Assembly: GCA_905331475.1 (NCBI GenBank)
Contig: CAJNYU010002133.1
Span: 124,001-188,000, forward strand
DNA: 64,000 nt
Reading direction: 5' to 3'
Origin: Rotaria socialis
Lineage: Eukaryota > Rotifera > Eurotatoria > Philodinida > Philodinidae
This document shows, in pieces, positions 54,901 through 63,356 of this stretch. The translations under genes were made by a program, and so were the position numbers. The number at the start of each line of letters is the position of its first letter. The first letter of the stretch is position 1. Below the pieces are notes generated by a model. It was not told the origin of the DNA. It did no database searches and saw only the letters and a program-made list of their open reading frames with translations.

Positions 54901-55220
54901 AGAATTACTGTACAATTTGCATCGGCACAAATACGTGGATATTGTTGTCCATCGTATATTTTTCGGATACCATTTACTATTTCTTTCGATTTCTCTTGCT
55001 TACATAATACTTGATCTATCGGTGGCACTTTCAATTTAATAAAATTAGTGTCACGTAAATCTTCATTTTGAGTATAAGACGAATTATTTTTTCGGGATTT
55101 TATAGAACGACTACGATTATGAAGACGGGGAAACGTATTATTTGTATATGACGTAGTTGTTAATGGCAAAACGTGTTCTGATGGAAAATGAAGATCTTCA
55201 TTGTCGAAGTTTTGATCCAT
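51990..55220 (-). CDS. TALE homeodomain fused to tandem BRCT domains, with two Cys/His modules
   Basis: Eight exons in transcript order (55220-54874, 54819-54356, 54199-54101, 54044-53925, 53876-53266, 52724-52466, 52406-52115, 52053-51990) join in phase to 751 residues. Order: two related Cys/His modules at about residues 85-130 and 165-215 (RICADANC...LCPDHYHE and KICSLPDC...LCRKHYIK, each preceded by RK-x-[YF]-DG); a basic patch (SSSRKRRRYN); and a homeodomain at about 335-395. The homeodomain has LKKWLQENRNHPYPS and TTWFNNARAILRRR; the three-residue extension ending in PYP marks the TALE class, closest by eye to Mohawk/Iroquois. A small CYIC...CC...C cluster follows, then two BRCT repeats from about 520 (IIITSTCLDDDQM, THLITAEED, YILTYRWIDTCLT, then HFLSPEWFLESLVQYR). 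The homeodomain and the first BRCT strand share exon 53876-53266, so the fusion is read directly. A nuclear DNA- and phosphopeptide-binding role is inference. Confidence 0.85.
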
Positions 55221-56222
55221 GGCAATCTTACACAAGGAATTGTGATACTATTAGTGCGTTTTTTTGTGCATATTAATAATGGACGACATTGTTTAACAAT
55301 TTTTTCACAAAGCAACAATTTCTATTTATCTGGTACGTCCTGTTCATGTCAATTGAAACCAGTTGGGATAAGCTACATAGACTATTATATATGCATATAT
55401 TCATAAAATAGCCATTCTATTAGGATTACACATAGCCTCTAAATTAGGAAAGAGGGCGTTCACTATCGATGCATTGTATACGCTCGTGTTCGAAGAAAAG
55501 AGAAAAAGTAACCATAAAAAAACATTGATTCTACTACAATATGACGATGTAATTGCCGCAAGTATACACATATTAACGTAAGAATAATTTTTGGCATACG
55601 CTAGATATATTAAATATCATAAAACTCCTAATGAATCAATGAAGAAAATCTACATGAAAATTAACTAATGGCGAAGAGAACCATACTTGTCGCGACATAT
55701 CTCGCTATAACAAGAGATTTACTGCTAGGTTATTCTTTCGAGAAGAACTAGATCGAAGTCTAACCTCACATATTTTTACTGCTTTTAGTGTTATTACATA
55801 AAATAGTATCATCATGTTATCCATCGTATAGTTACTGTGAATGGATGCAGGATGTATTCGATGCAATGAGTGCTTATACTTTAAAAAATCTCAGCGAAAT
55901 AATACGTTTGGTTTGTTTCCATATTTTTATTCTGTCAATTATTTTGGTAATATTATATTTGAGACTTTTAAATAAGCAGCATCACAATATTGAAGTGACT
56001 TGCATTCAAAACCAACTTTTAACGCATTGGGAAAATACTTGTACTTCGCTATGCTACTTTTTATTGACGTCTTCGTGTCTATTCCTTCTTAATTGTTTGA
56101 CTTAAGCAGGCGTGTACTACGGGTTGAATACACTGTTTTTAGTTGCTTTCTATAATCAAAATTAATCTATCGATGAAAATTGCAATGAAGCTCAGTATTG
56201 ATGGTGTTCGAACTAGGCATGC
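55221..56222. other. Intergenic region, no gene supported
   Basis: About 1 kb upstream of the homeodomain-BRCT gene. A 105-codon plus-strand frame at 55788-56105 is hydrophobic but has no recognisable domain and I do not call it. The homeodomain gene promoter should be here; no clear core element is seen. Confidence 0.45.
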
Positions 56223-56573
56223 ACCGAGACTGAGGAGTAGCTGACTAAAATGTGTTTTTTTCTCTGAAGGGAACTGTCGAGACTACGACAGTTTTATTGA
56301 GAACTATTCATCTGGGTCTCAAATAGTTTTCGGTACAACCGAACAGACCCATCCAAATGAAAAAGGTCAAGTCCCGGTTAGTCTCGATCAGAATTCTCAT
56401 TTTTTAAGTTTTTGACCGAGACTTGGCCTTTTTTCATTTGGATGGGTCTGTTCGGTTGTACCGAAAAATATTTGAGACCCAGATGAATAGTTCCCAATAA
56501 AATTCTCGTAGAGTCTTGCGGGTTCTTGTGAGAGAAAAAAACGCATCTTTGCCAGCTACTCCTCAGTCTCGGT
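56223..56573. mobile_element. Palindromic fold-back MITE
   Basis: The ends are perfect 21-bp inverted repeats beginning ACCGAGACTGAGGAGTAGCT. A second, longer inverted block nearer the centre pairs GAACTATTCATCTGGGTCTC, then TTTTCGGTACAACC, then GAACAGACCCATCCAAATGA with their complements, leaving a short loop near 56395. At 351 bp it has no coding capacity. A transcript across it would form a long hairpin. No target duplication is obvious. Confidence 0.85.
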
Positions 56574-57167
56574 ACACACCCTCAAGTTCGAACTCAAATC
56601 TTGTTGTAGAATTTTCAAGTCGAACTGTTAGCCTCTTATTTAAGATAAATTTTGTCACAGTAATCGGATCGTCAACAAGATTTTTTATTTATCAAATCGT
56701 TAAATCTTACCTTGAACGAAAAGCCGCTGCTTATTAAACAATAAACTTGTGTCTTCAATTGCTATTTGTTCTTTGGTATTGGAGCAATCTGAAATGATGA
56801 TCATCGACAGAATAACAGCCGATGAAAACATGACGAATGAAATCACTCGTTTTAAGTGTACGATGAATGAAATAAACAGTACAACTTCTTTCTGCCTTTT
56901 TTTTCTTTTCTTTCTTTATTGGGTTATCTCGTTAAAACGAGAAAGCACAAAAAAAAACGCATCAGGTGAATATTACGCTACGTGTAATATTCACATTTTG
57001 ATAATAAAAAGTATCTTCGACACACAGAGAAAGAAGATTGTAACTTGAGTTGATACAAAAATTGGTATTCACTATAGCTATATGTGTCTTTTTATCTTTA
57101 ACGCTATCAATGTAATTTCGGCTAAATTCCATGGTTATTTTTAAAAAACATAAACCCTTGTAGATAA
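56574..57167. other. Upstream region of the F-box-like gene
   Basis: About 600 bp with no recognisable gene. It contains AT-rich DNA and should hold the promoter of the gene starting at 57168. Confidence 0.4.
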
Positions 57168-57869
57168 ATGTCGTCTAATAATATTTTACTATCAAATGAA
57201 CTTATTCATATGATTTTATTACATTGCCAAACAGCGAAAGATTATCTATCACAATCACTAGTCAATCATCAGTGGTCATATGAAGCTCGTCGCTTAAAAT
57301 CACTTATGAAAGTACGTTTTTCACGTACGATAACATTTCTCAATTGGCGATTTCTGTTTTGCGACTTTGATATTCGTGTTAATGTTGTTGGTTATGATGA
57401 ATATCTGCAACGTCATGGCTTAGAAGAATGTGTACAAAATTATCATCGCGTTGGAGGACCAGGCTCAAATGTTTATTACTTAGAACGATACTGGCAAGAT
57501 GGTAGATTACATGGATTGGAGATCATTCGTGAAATTAATGCGATTTGGTATACTAAATATTATGCAAATCATATAGACACATCTGATGAAACGATTGATC
57601 ATCCATATGATGGATTGCAAGCAGTAGATTCCATGAGAAAATATCGAAGACATCGATTAGTATCAAAGAATGAAGTATTACCAGAAGAATGTGATTCTCT
57701 CGGTAAGATTATATTCAAATACGAATGGAAATCAGTTACATTAGAAGAAAGTAAAGAAATCAGACGAAATTCGATACACGATGACGACTTATCCGATGTT
57801 CATAGCTTGTATGATTTTATTGATGGAATTGATTTGTATAAAATGTCTGTGGAAAGATTATCTATATGA
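57168..57869 (+). CDS. F-box-like domain protein, function unknown
   Basis: A single uninterrupted frame of 233 codons starting MSSNNILLSNELIHMILLHC. The first 45 residues fit an F-box helix pattern (LxxELIHxILLHC, then AKDYLSQSLVNHQWSYEARR), which normally docks proteins to SKP1 in SCF ubiquitin ligases. The rest has no repeat domain I recognise. It carries a Gly-Tyr-rich central part (NYHRVGGPGSNVYYLERYWQ, DGRLHGLEI) and an acidic C-terminal third. The lack of introns contrasts with neighbouring genes and suits a member of an expanded single-exon family. F-box assignment is moderate. Confidence 0.7.
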   Translation: MSSNNILLSNELIHMILLHCQTAKDYLSQSLVNHQWSYEARRLKSLMKVRFSRTITFLNWRFLFCDFDIRVNVVGYDEYLQRHGLEECVQNYHRVGGPGSNVYYLERYWQDGRLHGLEIIREINAIWYTKYYANHIDTSDETIDHPYDGLQAVDSMRKYRRHRLVSKNEVLPEECDSLGKIIFKYEWKSVTLEESKEIRRNSIHDDDLSDVHSLYDFIDGIDLYKMSVERLSI

Positions 57870-58919
57870 CGGTAAATGCAAGTTATAATCAATGTTGTTA
57901 TTAATTTTGAATTCGATTTGATAGCTATTAGCTATGGAAGAATTTGTTTCCGTTCAAAGAAACATTCAAAATTAGAGGATGTATGTGGTGAGGATATGAG
58001 AGTAGTGAAGATGTTTATTTTTTTTATAAACTACGGCTTTGATATTTTAACCTGCATCTAAATTCAAGATAATCTTTGAAATAAATTACAGTTTCATGAA
58101 AGATTTTTCACTTTTTCACTAGCGAGTCTGCACTGATAAGGTTTTCTTAGTTTTAGATGCGTTTTCGGAAATATCAAAATCGTTTACAAATGAGTACATT
58201 TTCATCTTCTGTACTTGGAATCTATGCATTTATCAATGTGAGAAATATCTATACAATGACTTCGATAGTTTCGAATATTTTCCAATCATTCTCATATCAA
58301 AGATGCGAAAATCAAAAGTATCAACAGATATCAAAATAGCGTTTTCAAATAACACGTGTTCATTTTTCACAATTATTGAAAGTCCCAAGTCTCATGTTGT
58401 AACCATACATGTGTTTTCACTTAAAGCGAATACAATGAATATATTATATACAAATAGTGTATAGTACCCGACGGGCTCTAGTCCACAGTGAACCCCTAAT
58501 CTGCCGTTAGCTAGTTGTATAATATTAACAATTAAAGCTTACCTGTTATGACGACCAAAATATTGTTTTGAAAATCTCATTCCAATGTAATCTATATTCG
58601 GAAAGGCTATTTTTATTAGACGTTACACAATACAAACTTTACATCAACGATGGCAATCAAACTGTTATCTGCGGCAACTAAACTGATCCACACAACATCA
58701 CTCATGATACTAGTTATTGGATCTACATTTTTCAGCAAAACGAACAAATCTAACATAATCTTTATGATGAATATTAATTTGAAAACAGCTCATTTTTATT
58801 TTTATTTTTATTTTTATTTTTATTTGAATTAACATGAAAATTACAGATGTCCTGTGACATTCTACGTGATGTTTCAGCGCTTCCGAAATCCATCTGCAAC
58901 ACTAAAAATACGATTTCAT
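57870..58919. other. Intergenic region with a TTTTA microsatellite, no gene seen
   Basis: About 1 kb downstream of the F-box-like gene. A (TTTTA)n run lies at 58794-58825. Small open frames here show no protein pattern. Confidence 0.45.
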
Positions 58920-59148
58920 ATTTTGTATATTACGCTCCAGCAGTTTGCCTGCATAATCAAGCATTTCCCCTACGATTTCATTTTCTTAGAGGTCAAGTTT
59001 GGTGAACGTCTGTTATAAAAAGTGGATATAGTTAAATGGAATAGATGATCAGAGAATCAGGGTCAGTGTTGCGTTGTAATGCGTCAACGAAATTTTGAAC
59101 TCCTTTATCTCCTATTTCATTGTGATGAAGATCTAGTGTGATGAGTGT
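58920..59148 (-). pseudogene. Leucine-rich-repeat (ribonuclease-inhibitor type) relic
   Basis: On the minus strand the frame reads TLITLDLHHNEIGDKGVQNF followed by VDALQRNT, a canonical 28-residue NLRC/RNI-type LRR, directly after an acceptor-like CCATAG at 59149. About 60 bp further on a second unit reads TFTKLDL-stop-ENEIVGEMLD, then YAGKLLERN, with a stop codon at the position of a usual Ser/Gly. No start codon, NACHT domain or further repeats are found nearby. It looks like two decaying exons of a larger LRR gene. Confidence 0.6.
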
Positions 59149-59404
59149 CTATGGTTGAAAATGAATGTGATTACATGGAGTGGATGATTATGGAATGAGG
59201 GCCAGCGGTATTTCTTTTTTTCCTCGTATGATGAATGATGAAAATTCTGTTTTCGCTTTGTTTTTCGCAACAGAACATTAGTGTGAACGGTTGCGGTGAA
59301 TTTTATTTATCTGACCGGCCTCTGACTCTGATACTAGTAGCTTAACTACAATAGAACAAAGGAACCAATTTTTACTGCGTAAAAAATGCAGAGGACAAAT
59401 GCTG

Positions 59405-60027
59405 CTGACGAGGGAACGTATCCAACTGATAAATCGTTTTTCGGATAGGACTTCATGCATGTGGGAGACCTTATTGAGGTATGAAAAAAATCCCAAAAGG
59501 ACAAATGTCCATAGATCTTCTGCTCCGAGTTATAGGCGTTTTACTGAAATTTTAGACTTTATCATGGTATAAACCAAAAAATTGAATGATGGTATATCCA
59601 CCTTAGATAGGTCGATTTATGAGTAGGATGTTCTGAAAATATCAGCTAAAAAGAATCTTTCCTTCTCGAGATATTAAACTCTCAAAAAACAAGAAAGCTC
59701 TGGAATCCTTCGTGAGATATCAGCGGTTTTTGAGAGTTTAATATCTCAAGAAAGAAAGATTATTTTTAGCTGAAATTTTCAGGACAATTCTACTCATAAA
59801 TAGATCTGTACATGGGCGAAATGTCAAGTCGAAATACCATCATTCAATTTTTTGGTATATACTGTGGTAGATGCTAAAATTCCAGTAAAATACCTATAAT
59901 TCGTGACAGAACACCTATAGACATTTGTCCTTTTTGGCCATTTCATACCTCAATAGGGTCTACCACTACCACCTGTATGAAGTTCAATCCGAAAAACGAT
60001 TTATCAGTTGGATATGTTCCCTCGTCA
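59405..60027. mobile_element. Long fold-back repeat (arms of about 295 bp)
   Basis: The left arm from TGACGAGGGAACGTATCCAA pairs with the right arm ending TTGGATATGTTCCCTCGTCA. Inner matches include CGATTTATCAGTTGG, GGACAAATGTC, TTGAATGATGGTAT, and TTTTTGAGAGTTTAATATCT near the centre. The loop is only about 25 bp (59701-59725). The arms differ by scattered substitutions and small gaps, so the insertion is not recent. No coding capacity is credible because open frames on each arm mirror one another. Confidence 0.8.
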
Positions 60028-60629
60028 AATACTGTTCTTCCCAAAACTCATTTCTAAAAACTAGATTTTTCGCCAAAAATCATTTTACGTTAAGAGGACC
60101 CCTTAAGAAATACGTGCAGAATTAATTGATTTAAAGCTAGTTTAAATGCATATCGTACTTTGTCGGGAAGTAGTCACTCCAGAAAATGACGGATTATAAT
60201 AATTCTTAACATATTCGTAAAATAGCCTACCATTCAAACAAAAAATTGTTAGTGCACCATGGAAAGTAACTTTTCACGCTCTGCACTAAATCCTTCACTA
60301 TATTTGAATAAAAATATTCACAACATTTAGAAGCCCATCTTCGAAAAAACGCAAAACCTTAGCAATAGAATAACTTTCGGCCCGTCTGAAATGCATTCTA
60401 GTTGAATGGTAAATGAACAAAATATTATTTGAAAATCTACCAATCATTGGTTATGTGTTGGAAGGATAGATTATAACATCTCTAGAACCCGATTGGGAAT
60501 TAGAATTACAGTATTTTATTCTCTTCCGAAACAGCCACTAACTTCACACAATAACTAAAGTATTCAATTACAAAGACTTATACATCTTTTTACAAAACCA
60601 AATTCGCATCACTCAAAAATTTGGCTAGG

Positions 60630-60664
60630 ATAGCTCAGTCCCCTCCCCCTGGCTTCGCCACTGC
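60630..60664 (-). mobile_element. Transposon terminus abutting the ABCB relic
   Basis: The minus strand reads CAGTGGCGAAGCCAGGGGGA then GGGGACTGAG. This is the usual appearance of a hAT-type terminal repeat (CAGTGG(C/A)G..CCAGGGG). It ends 4 bp before the ABCB-like exon. The partner end was not found. Confidence 0.4.
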
Positions 60665-60668
60665 ATAG

Positions 60669-60923
60669 GTGCCGAAGCGGTTTTTGATTTACTTGGTCGA
60701 ACCTCTACTATTGATAATGCACCTACTCAAGGACAAGAATTGGTAGGAAAACATGAAAAATAACTATTTTCGTTCAATCAGATGCATACACCATGAATAA
60801 AATATGATTCTTATTGGCTAATTTTCGTGGTGAGATAAAATTGAATCAAGTTCAATTTATCTATCCTACTCGGCCAACATCGGTGATTCTTAAAAGATTT
60901 CAATTGACGATCAAGCCAACCAA
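60669..60923 (+). pseudogene. ABC transporter (ABCB/P-glycoprotein type) fragment
   Basis: Two exon-like pieces. At 60669-60742 the frame reads GAEAVFDLLGRTSTIDNAPT, then QGQEL, before a GT donor. At about 60823-60923 it reads FRGEIKLNQVQFIYPTRPTS, then VILKRFQLTIKPTK, before a GTGAG donor. This is the linker and start of a nucleotide-binding domain of ABCB proteins, where GEIxxxxVxFxYPTRP is the hallmark. The Walker A exon that should follow is absent, the expected acceptor before the second piece is missing, and membrane segments are absent. Remnant of a full transporter gene; no function expected. Confidence 0.7.
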
Positions 60924-61423
60924 GTGAGAGTTATACCACAATTGAATCAAACTTTTTTGTTTTTCTTATAAAACTTCTATATGATTCTAAGGTCAATGTG
61001 TAACTCTTGTAGGCATGTTTCAAGTAAATGTTTCGTTTAAATGTTAATGGTTCGATCGATCCTATAGATTCCAGTACTTTTGGATCTTAAATGAAAGAAG
61101 AACACGTCTTAACCAGATAACCTGGAAAATGTTTTGTTAGTAGGATTAACAGAGTTTTAGTTATGCACACATTAAATTTTGCGTTTTTTTCTGAAATGAA
61201 CCTCTTCAGCAACAAGTATTTATATACGTATTATATTTATTGTGTGATTTAATTTTCGTATTATTTGTTTCAACGCATGCATTCTATAAGTAAAACGATG
61301 AATTGATATCATTATAAAGTGCGCTGAAATAAAATAATGCTCTATACGATTTCATAAGGAAACATTTAGGTTTGTAAAATTTATTCAAAATTACGATCAA
61401 GACTATGCTTACTATAGTAGGCC

Positions 61424-61493
61424 ACCTTTCCCTGCTCTGGGAGACTGAACGGGGCAGGGCAGGATACAAAAAATCACCCTGTGGATACCTCTG
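61424..61493 (-). mobile_element. hAT-like terminus related to the 13911-14975 element
   Basis: On the minus strand from 61493: CAGAGGTATCCACAGGGTGA, then TTTTTTGTATCCTGCCCTGC. The element at 13911 starts CAGAGATGCCCACAGAGTGA, then TTTTTTGTGCCCTGCCCTTG. The terminal repeat, the spacer TGATTTTTTGT and the CCCTG-rich subterminal zone all agree. The other end was not found to the left, so this copy may be truncated or diverged. It ends 32 bp from the stop codon of the acetyltransferase gene. Confidence 0.65.
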
Positions 61494-61525
61494 CTCCACG
61501 CCCACACACTAAATACAAAAAAGAA

Positions 61526-62056
61526 CTATTCTTTGTTCTCTAGCGTTTGTGTCGTTTGCTTGCTCATTTTGACACATTTCATTTGACCGCCTGAGCTCAA
61601 TGGATGATAGTCGTACTGTGTTACCCAATAGCCATGACGGATGTAAAATGTCTTAGCATTAAGACTAGCTTCTAATTTTAATATATTTACACCTTGAGCC
61701 AAAGCTAATTCTTCGAGATGCAGCAAAATTTTGCTGCCAACACCTTGATGCTCGTACGTTGGGTCAACATAAAGTGCGCGAATCTCGTGATCAGAAATGA
61801 TAATTGCTCCGAATCCTATGATTAACTTGTTGTCTAATTCAGCAACAACAACGACTTCTTTGTCACTCTCTATGATACTTCGAAATCGATTGATACGAAA
61901 CTCATCACTCGGTGATGGTGCCCAACTGTTTAAAATGTCTTCTGTGTAGAAGTTTGCAGGTCTTAATCCGTGAGCGGCATTGTAGTGAACACGTACAATT
62001 GCTTCTGCGTCAGAAACAGTAGCTAAACGAATCTGCATGTTGAAAATTGAGACCAT
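61526..62056 (-). CDS. GNAT-family N-acetyltransferase, intronless
   Basis: A single 176-codon frame. The upstream ATG (62056) gives MVSIFNMQIRLATVSDAEAI; the second ATG at 62038 (MQIRLATVSDAEAIVRVHYN) is the more usual family start. GNAT motifs are in order: the N-terminal strand IRLATVSDAEAIVRVH, VVVVAELDNKLIIGFGAII, EIRALYVDPTYEHQGVGSKI (the acetyl-CoA binding motif A, Q-x-x-G-x-G), then ANILKLEAS-like and AKTFYIRHGY (motif B). The enzyme should transfer acetyl from acetyl-CoA to an amine; the substrate is not predictable. The protein looks like bacterial single-domain GNATs and has no intron, unlike most neighbours. Recent or old horizontal transfer is possible and common in bdelloid rotifers, but a tree would be needed. 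It is flanked by transposon ends on both sides. Confidence 0.85.
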   Translation of the reverse strand: MVSIFNMQIRLATVSDAEAIVRVHYNAAHGLRPANFYTEDILNSWAPSPSDEFRINRFRSIIESDKEVVVVAELDNKLIIGFGAIIISDHEIRALYVDPTYEHQGVGSKILLHLEELALAQGVNILKLEASLNAKTFYIRHGYWVTQYDYHPLSSGGQMKCVKMSKQTTQTLENKE

Positions 62057-62354
62057 AAGTGTGTTATTTACTTGTGGTAAACATGCTGACTATTGTATGA
62101 CGTCTCATATTGATAAGAACGTACTTTCTTTTTTGTTGAGTCACACTCGCAATTGATTGTATCTTGCTGTTCTAAACGTTTGAAAATGTAATTATGTATA
62201 ATCAATACAATTTTTCACTCTTTATTTTTATCTTCTGAGAGCTTTTTTAAAGTCATGGTATTAAGTTGAAAAGGATTGTAGCAGATCGAAAATCCCCTTA
62301 TTATATTAAAATAAAAGTTCTGGTTAAAAACTCTACATTTATTTCAAACATTAA

Positions 62355-62729
62355 ATTACTTAGGTGAATGAATCCGGTAGTGGATCCTATCGGATCTTAT
62401 GGGACCCGATAAGTCGACAAAATCCGATCAAATTCCTGGCCACGAACCTACTAACGGATCCGACGGAAAAAAAACATTTTCTTAATCACCAATGAATAAG
62501 TATACGGTGCCGACAGAACACAGGGGTCAAATGGTTATGTTGGATTCCGTTAAATTCTGACACTGGAACCTGTCGGACTCCAACACTAGCGTTCCAATTG
62601 TAGATCCTACACCCGGATATCGATAGGATTTCGTCGGTTTAATGAAATCTATACTATATAGTGATACCCAATAAGATTCCGACACGAATCCGATAGAATC
62701 CCACTATCGGAATCATTCTCCTGGGTAAT
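62355..62729. mobile_element. MITE-like inverted repeat rich in ATCCGAT motifs
   Basis: Left end TTACTTAGGTGAATGAATCC and reverse complement of the right end TTACCCAGGAGAATGATTCC match with few differences and continue as GG/AGTAGTGG-like DNA. The interior repeats short words of the type ATCCGAT, TATCGGAT and CCTATCGG in both orientations. No coding capacity. Left and right flanks both contain TAAA/TTTA-like DNA, so a target duplication cannot be read. Confidence 0.6.
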
Positions 62730-62879
62730 AAATTTATTTACATATGTATTAAAAAATAATAGTTAATCTCACATACTCTTATTCATTCAAAATATATTGA
62801 TGTAGGAATAATATCGATAAATGATTTCTCGTAAGTGGTTCATTAAATACGTATATGAGCATTGTTAATTCCTAGTTAA

Positions 62880-63200
62880 CCCTTCGTGGCAGTTGTGGGG
62901 TCCGAGTGGACCCACTTTACAGTTTTTTATGTAAAACTACGTTAGCATTTGTTGTTTCGGATAGATATTTGATCTCATCTGTAGTCTCTTGTTATTGTAT
63001 AATATCTTTACTAAGAAATTGTAAACAGCTCTAAGAGGAAAGGGACGTAGGGATGGGTCCAATTGGACCCCGCAACAACAATGGTGTTATGCACAGCATT
63101 TTTGGCCTTGCTGAAGGTGCCATCTGTTGTCCCCATTGATTTTCCATATAAATTCATCTTAATTCGTTTGTACGTTCATTACCAATAATAATGATTCGTT
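62880..63200 (+). mobile_element. Left end of a piggyBac-like element
   Basis: The target-type tetramer TTAA (62876-62879) is followed directly by CCCTTCGTGGCAGTTGTGGG. piggyBac elements duplicate TTAA and their ends start CCC. Inside lie two palindromes, GGGTCCGAGTGGACCC near 62900 and GGGTCCAATTGGACCC near 63056, resembling subterminal inverted repeats. A transposase-like frame starts downstream at 63357. The right end is outside the window or lost. Confidence 0.65.
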
Positions 63201-63356
63201 TTTTCTTTTTTCAGTGTTAAATTTGTAACACGTTTCTGAGAAAAACCACACTTCGATCGAATTTATCTTTTACACATTCGATTCTGGATTTTCTTTGTAA
63301 AATGTAAGAGAAATCAACAAATATACATTTCCATATATACTTTCTATTTTTGTAGC

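Noticed and set aside
55788..56105. 105-codon plus-strand frame with a hydrophobic segment
   Set aside because: No homology pattern, no conserved start context, and composition explained by T-rich DNA; not supported as a gene.
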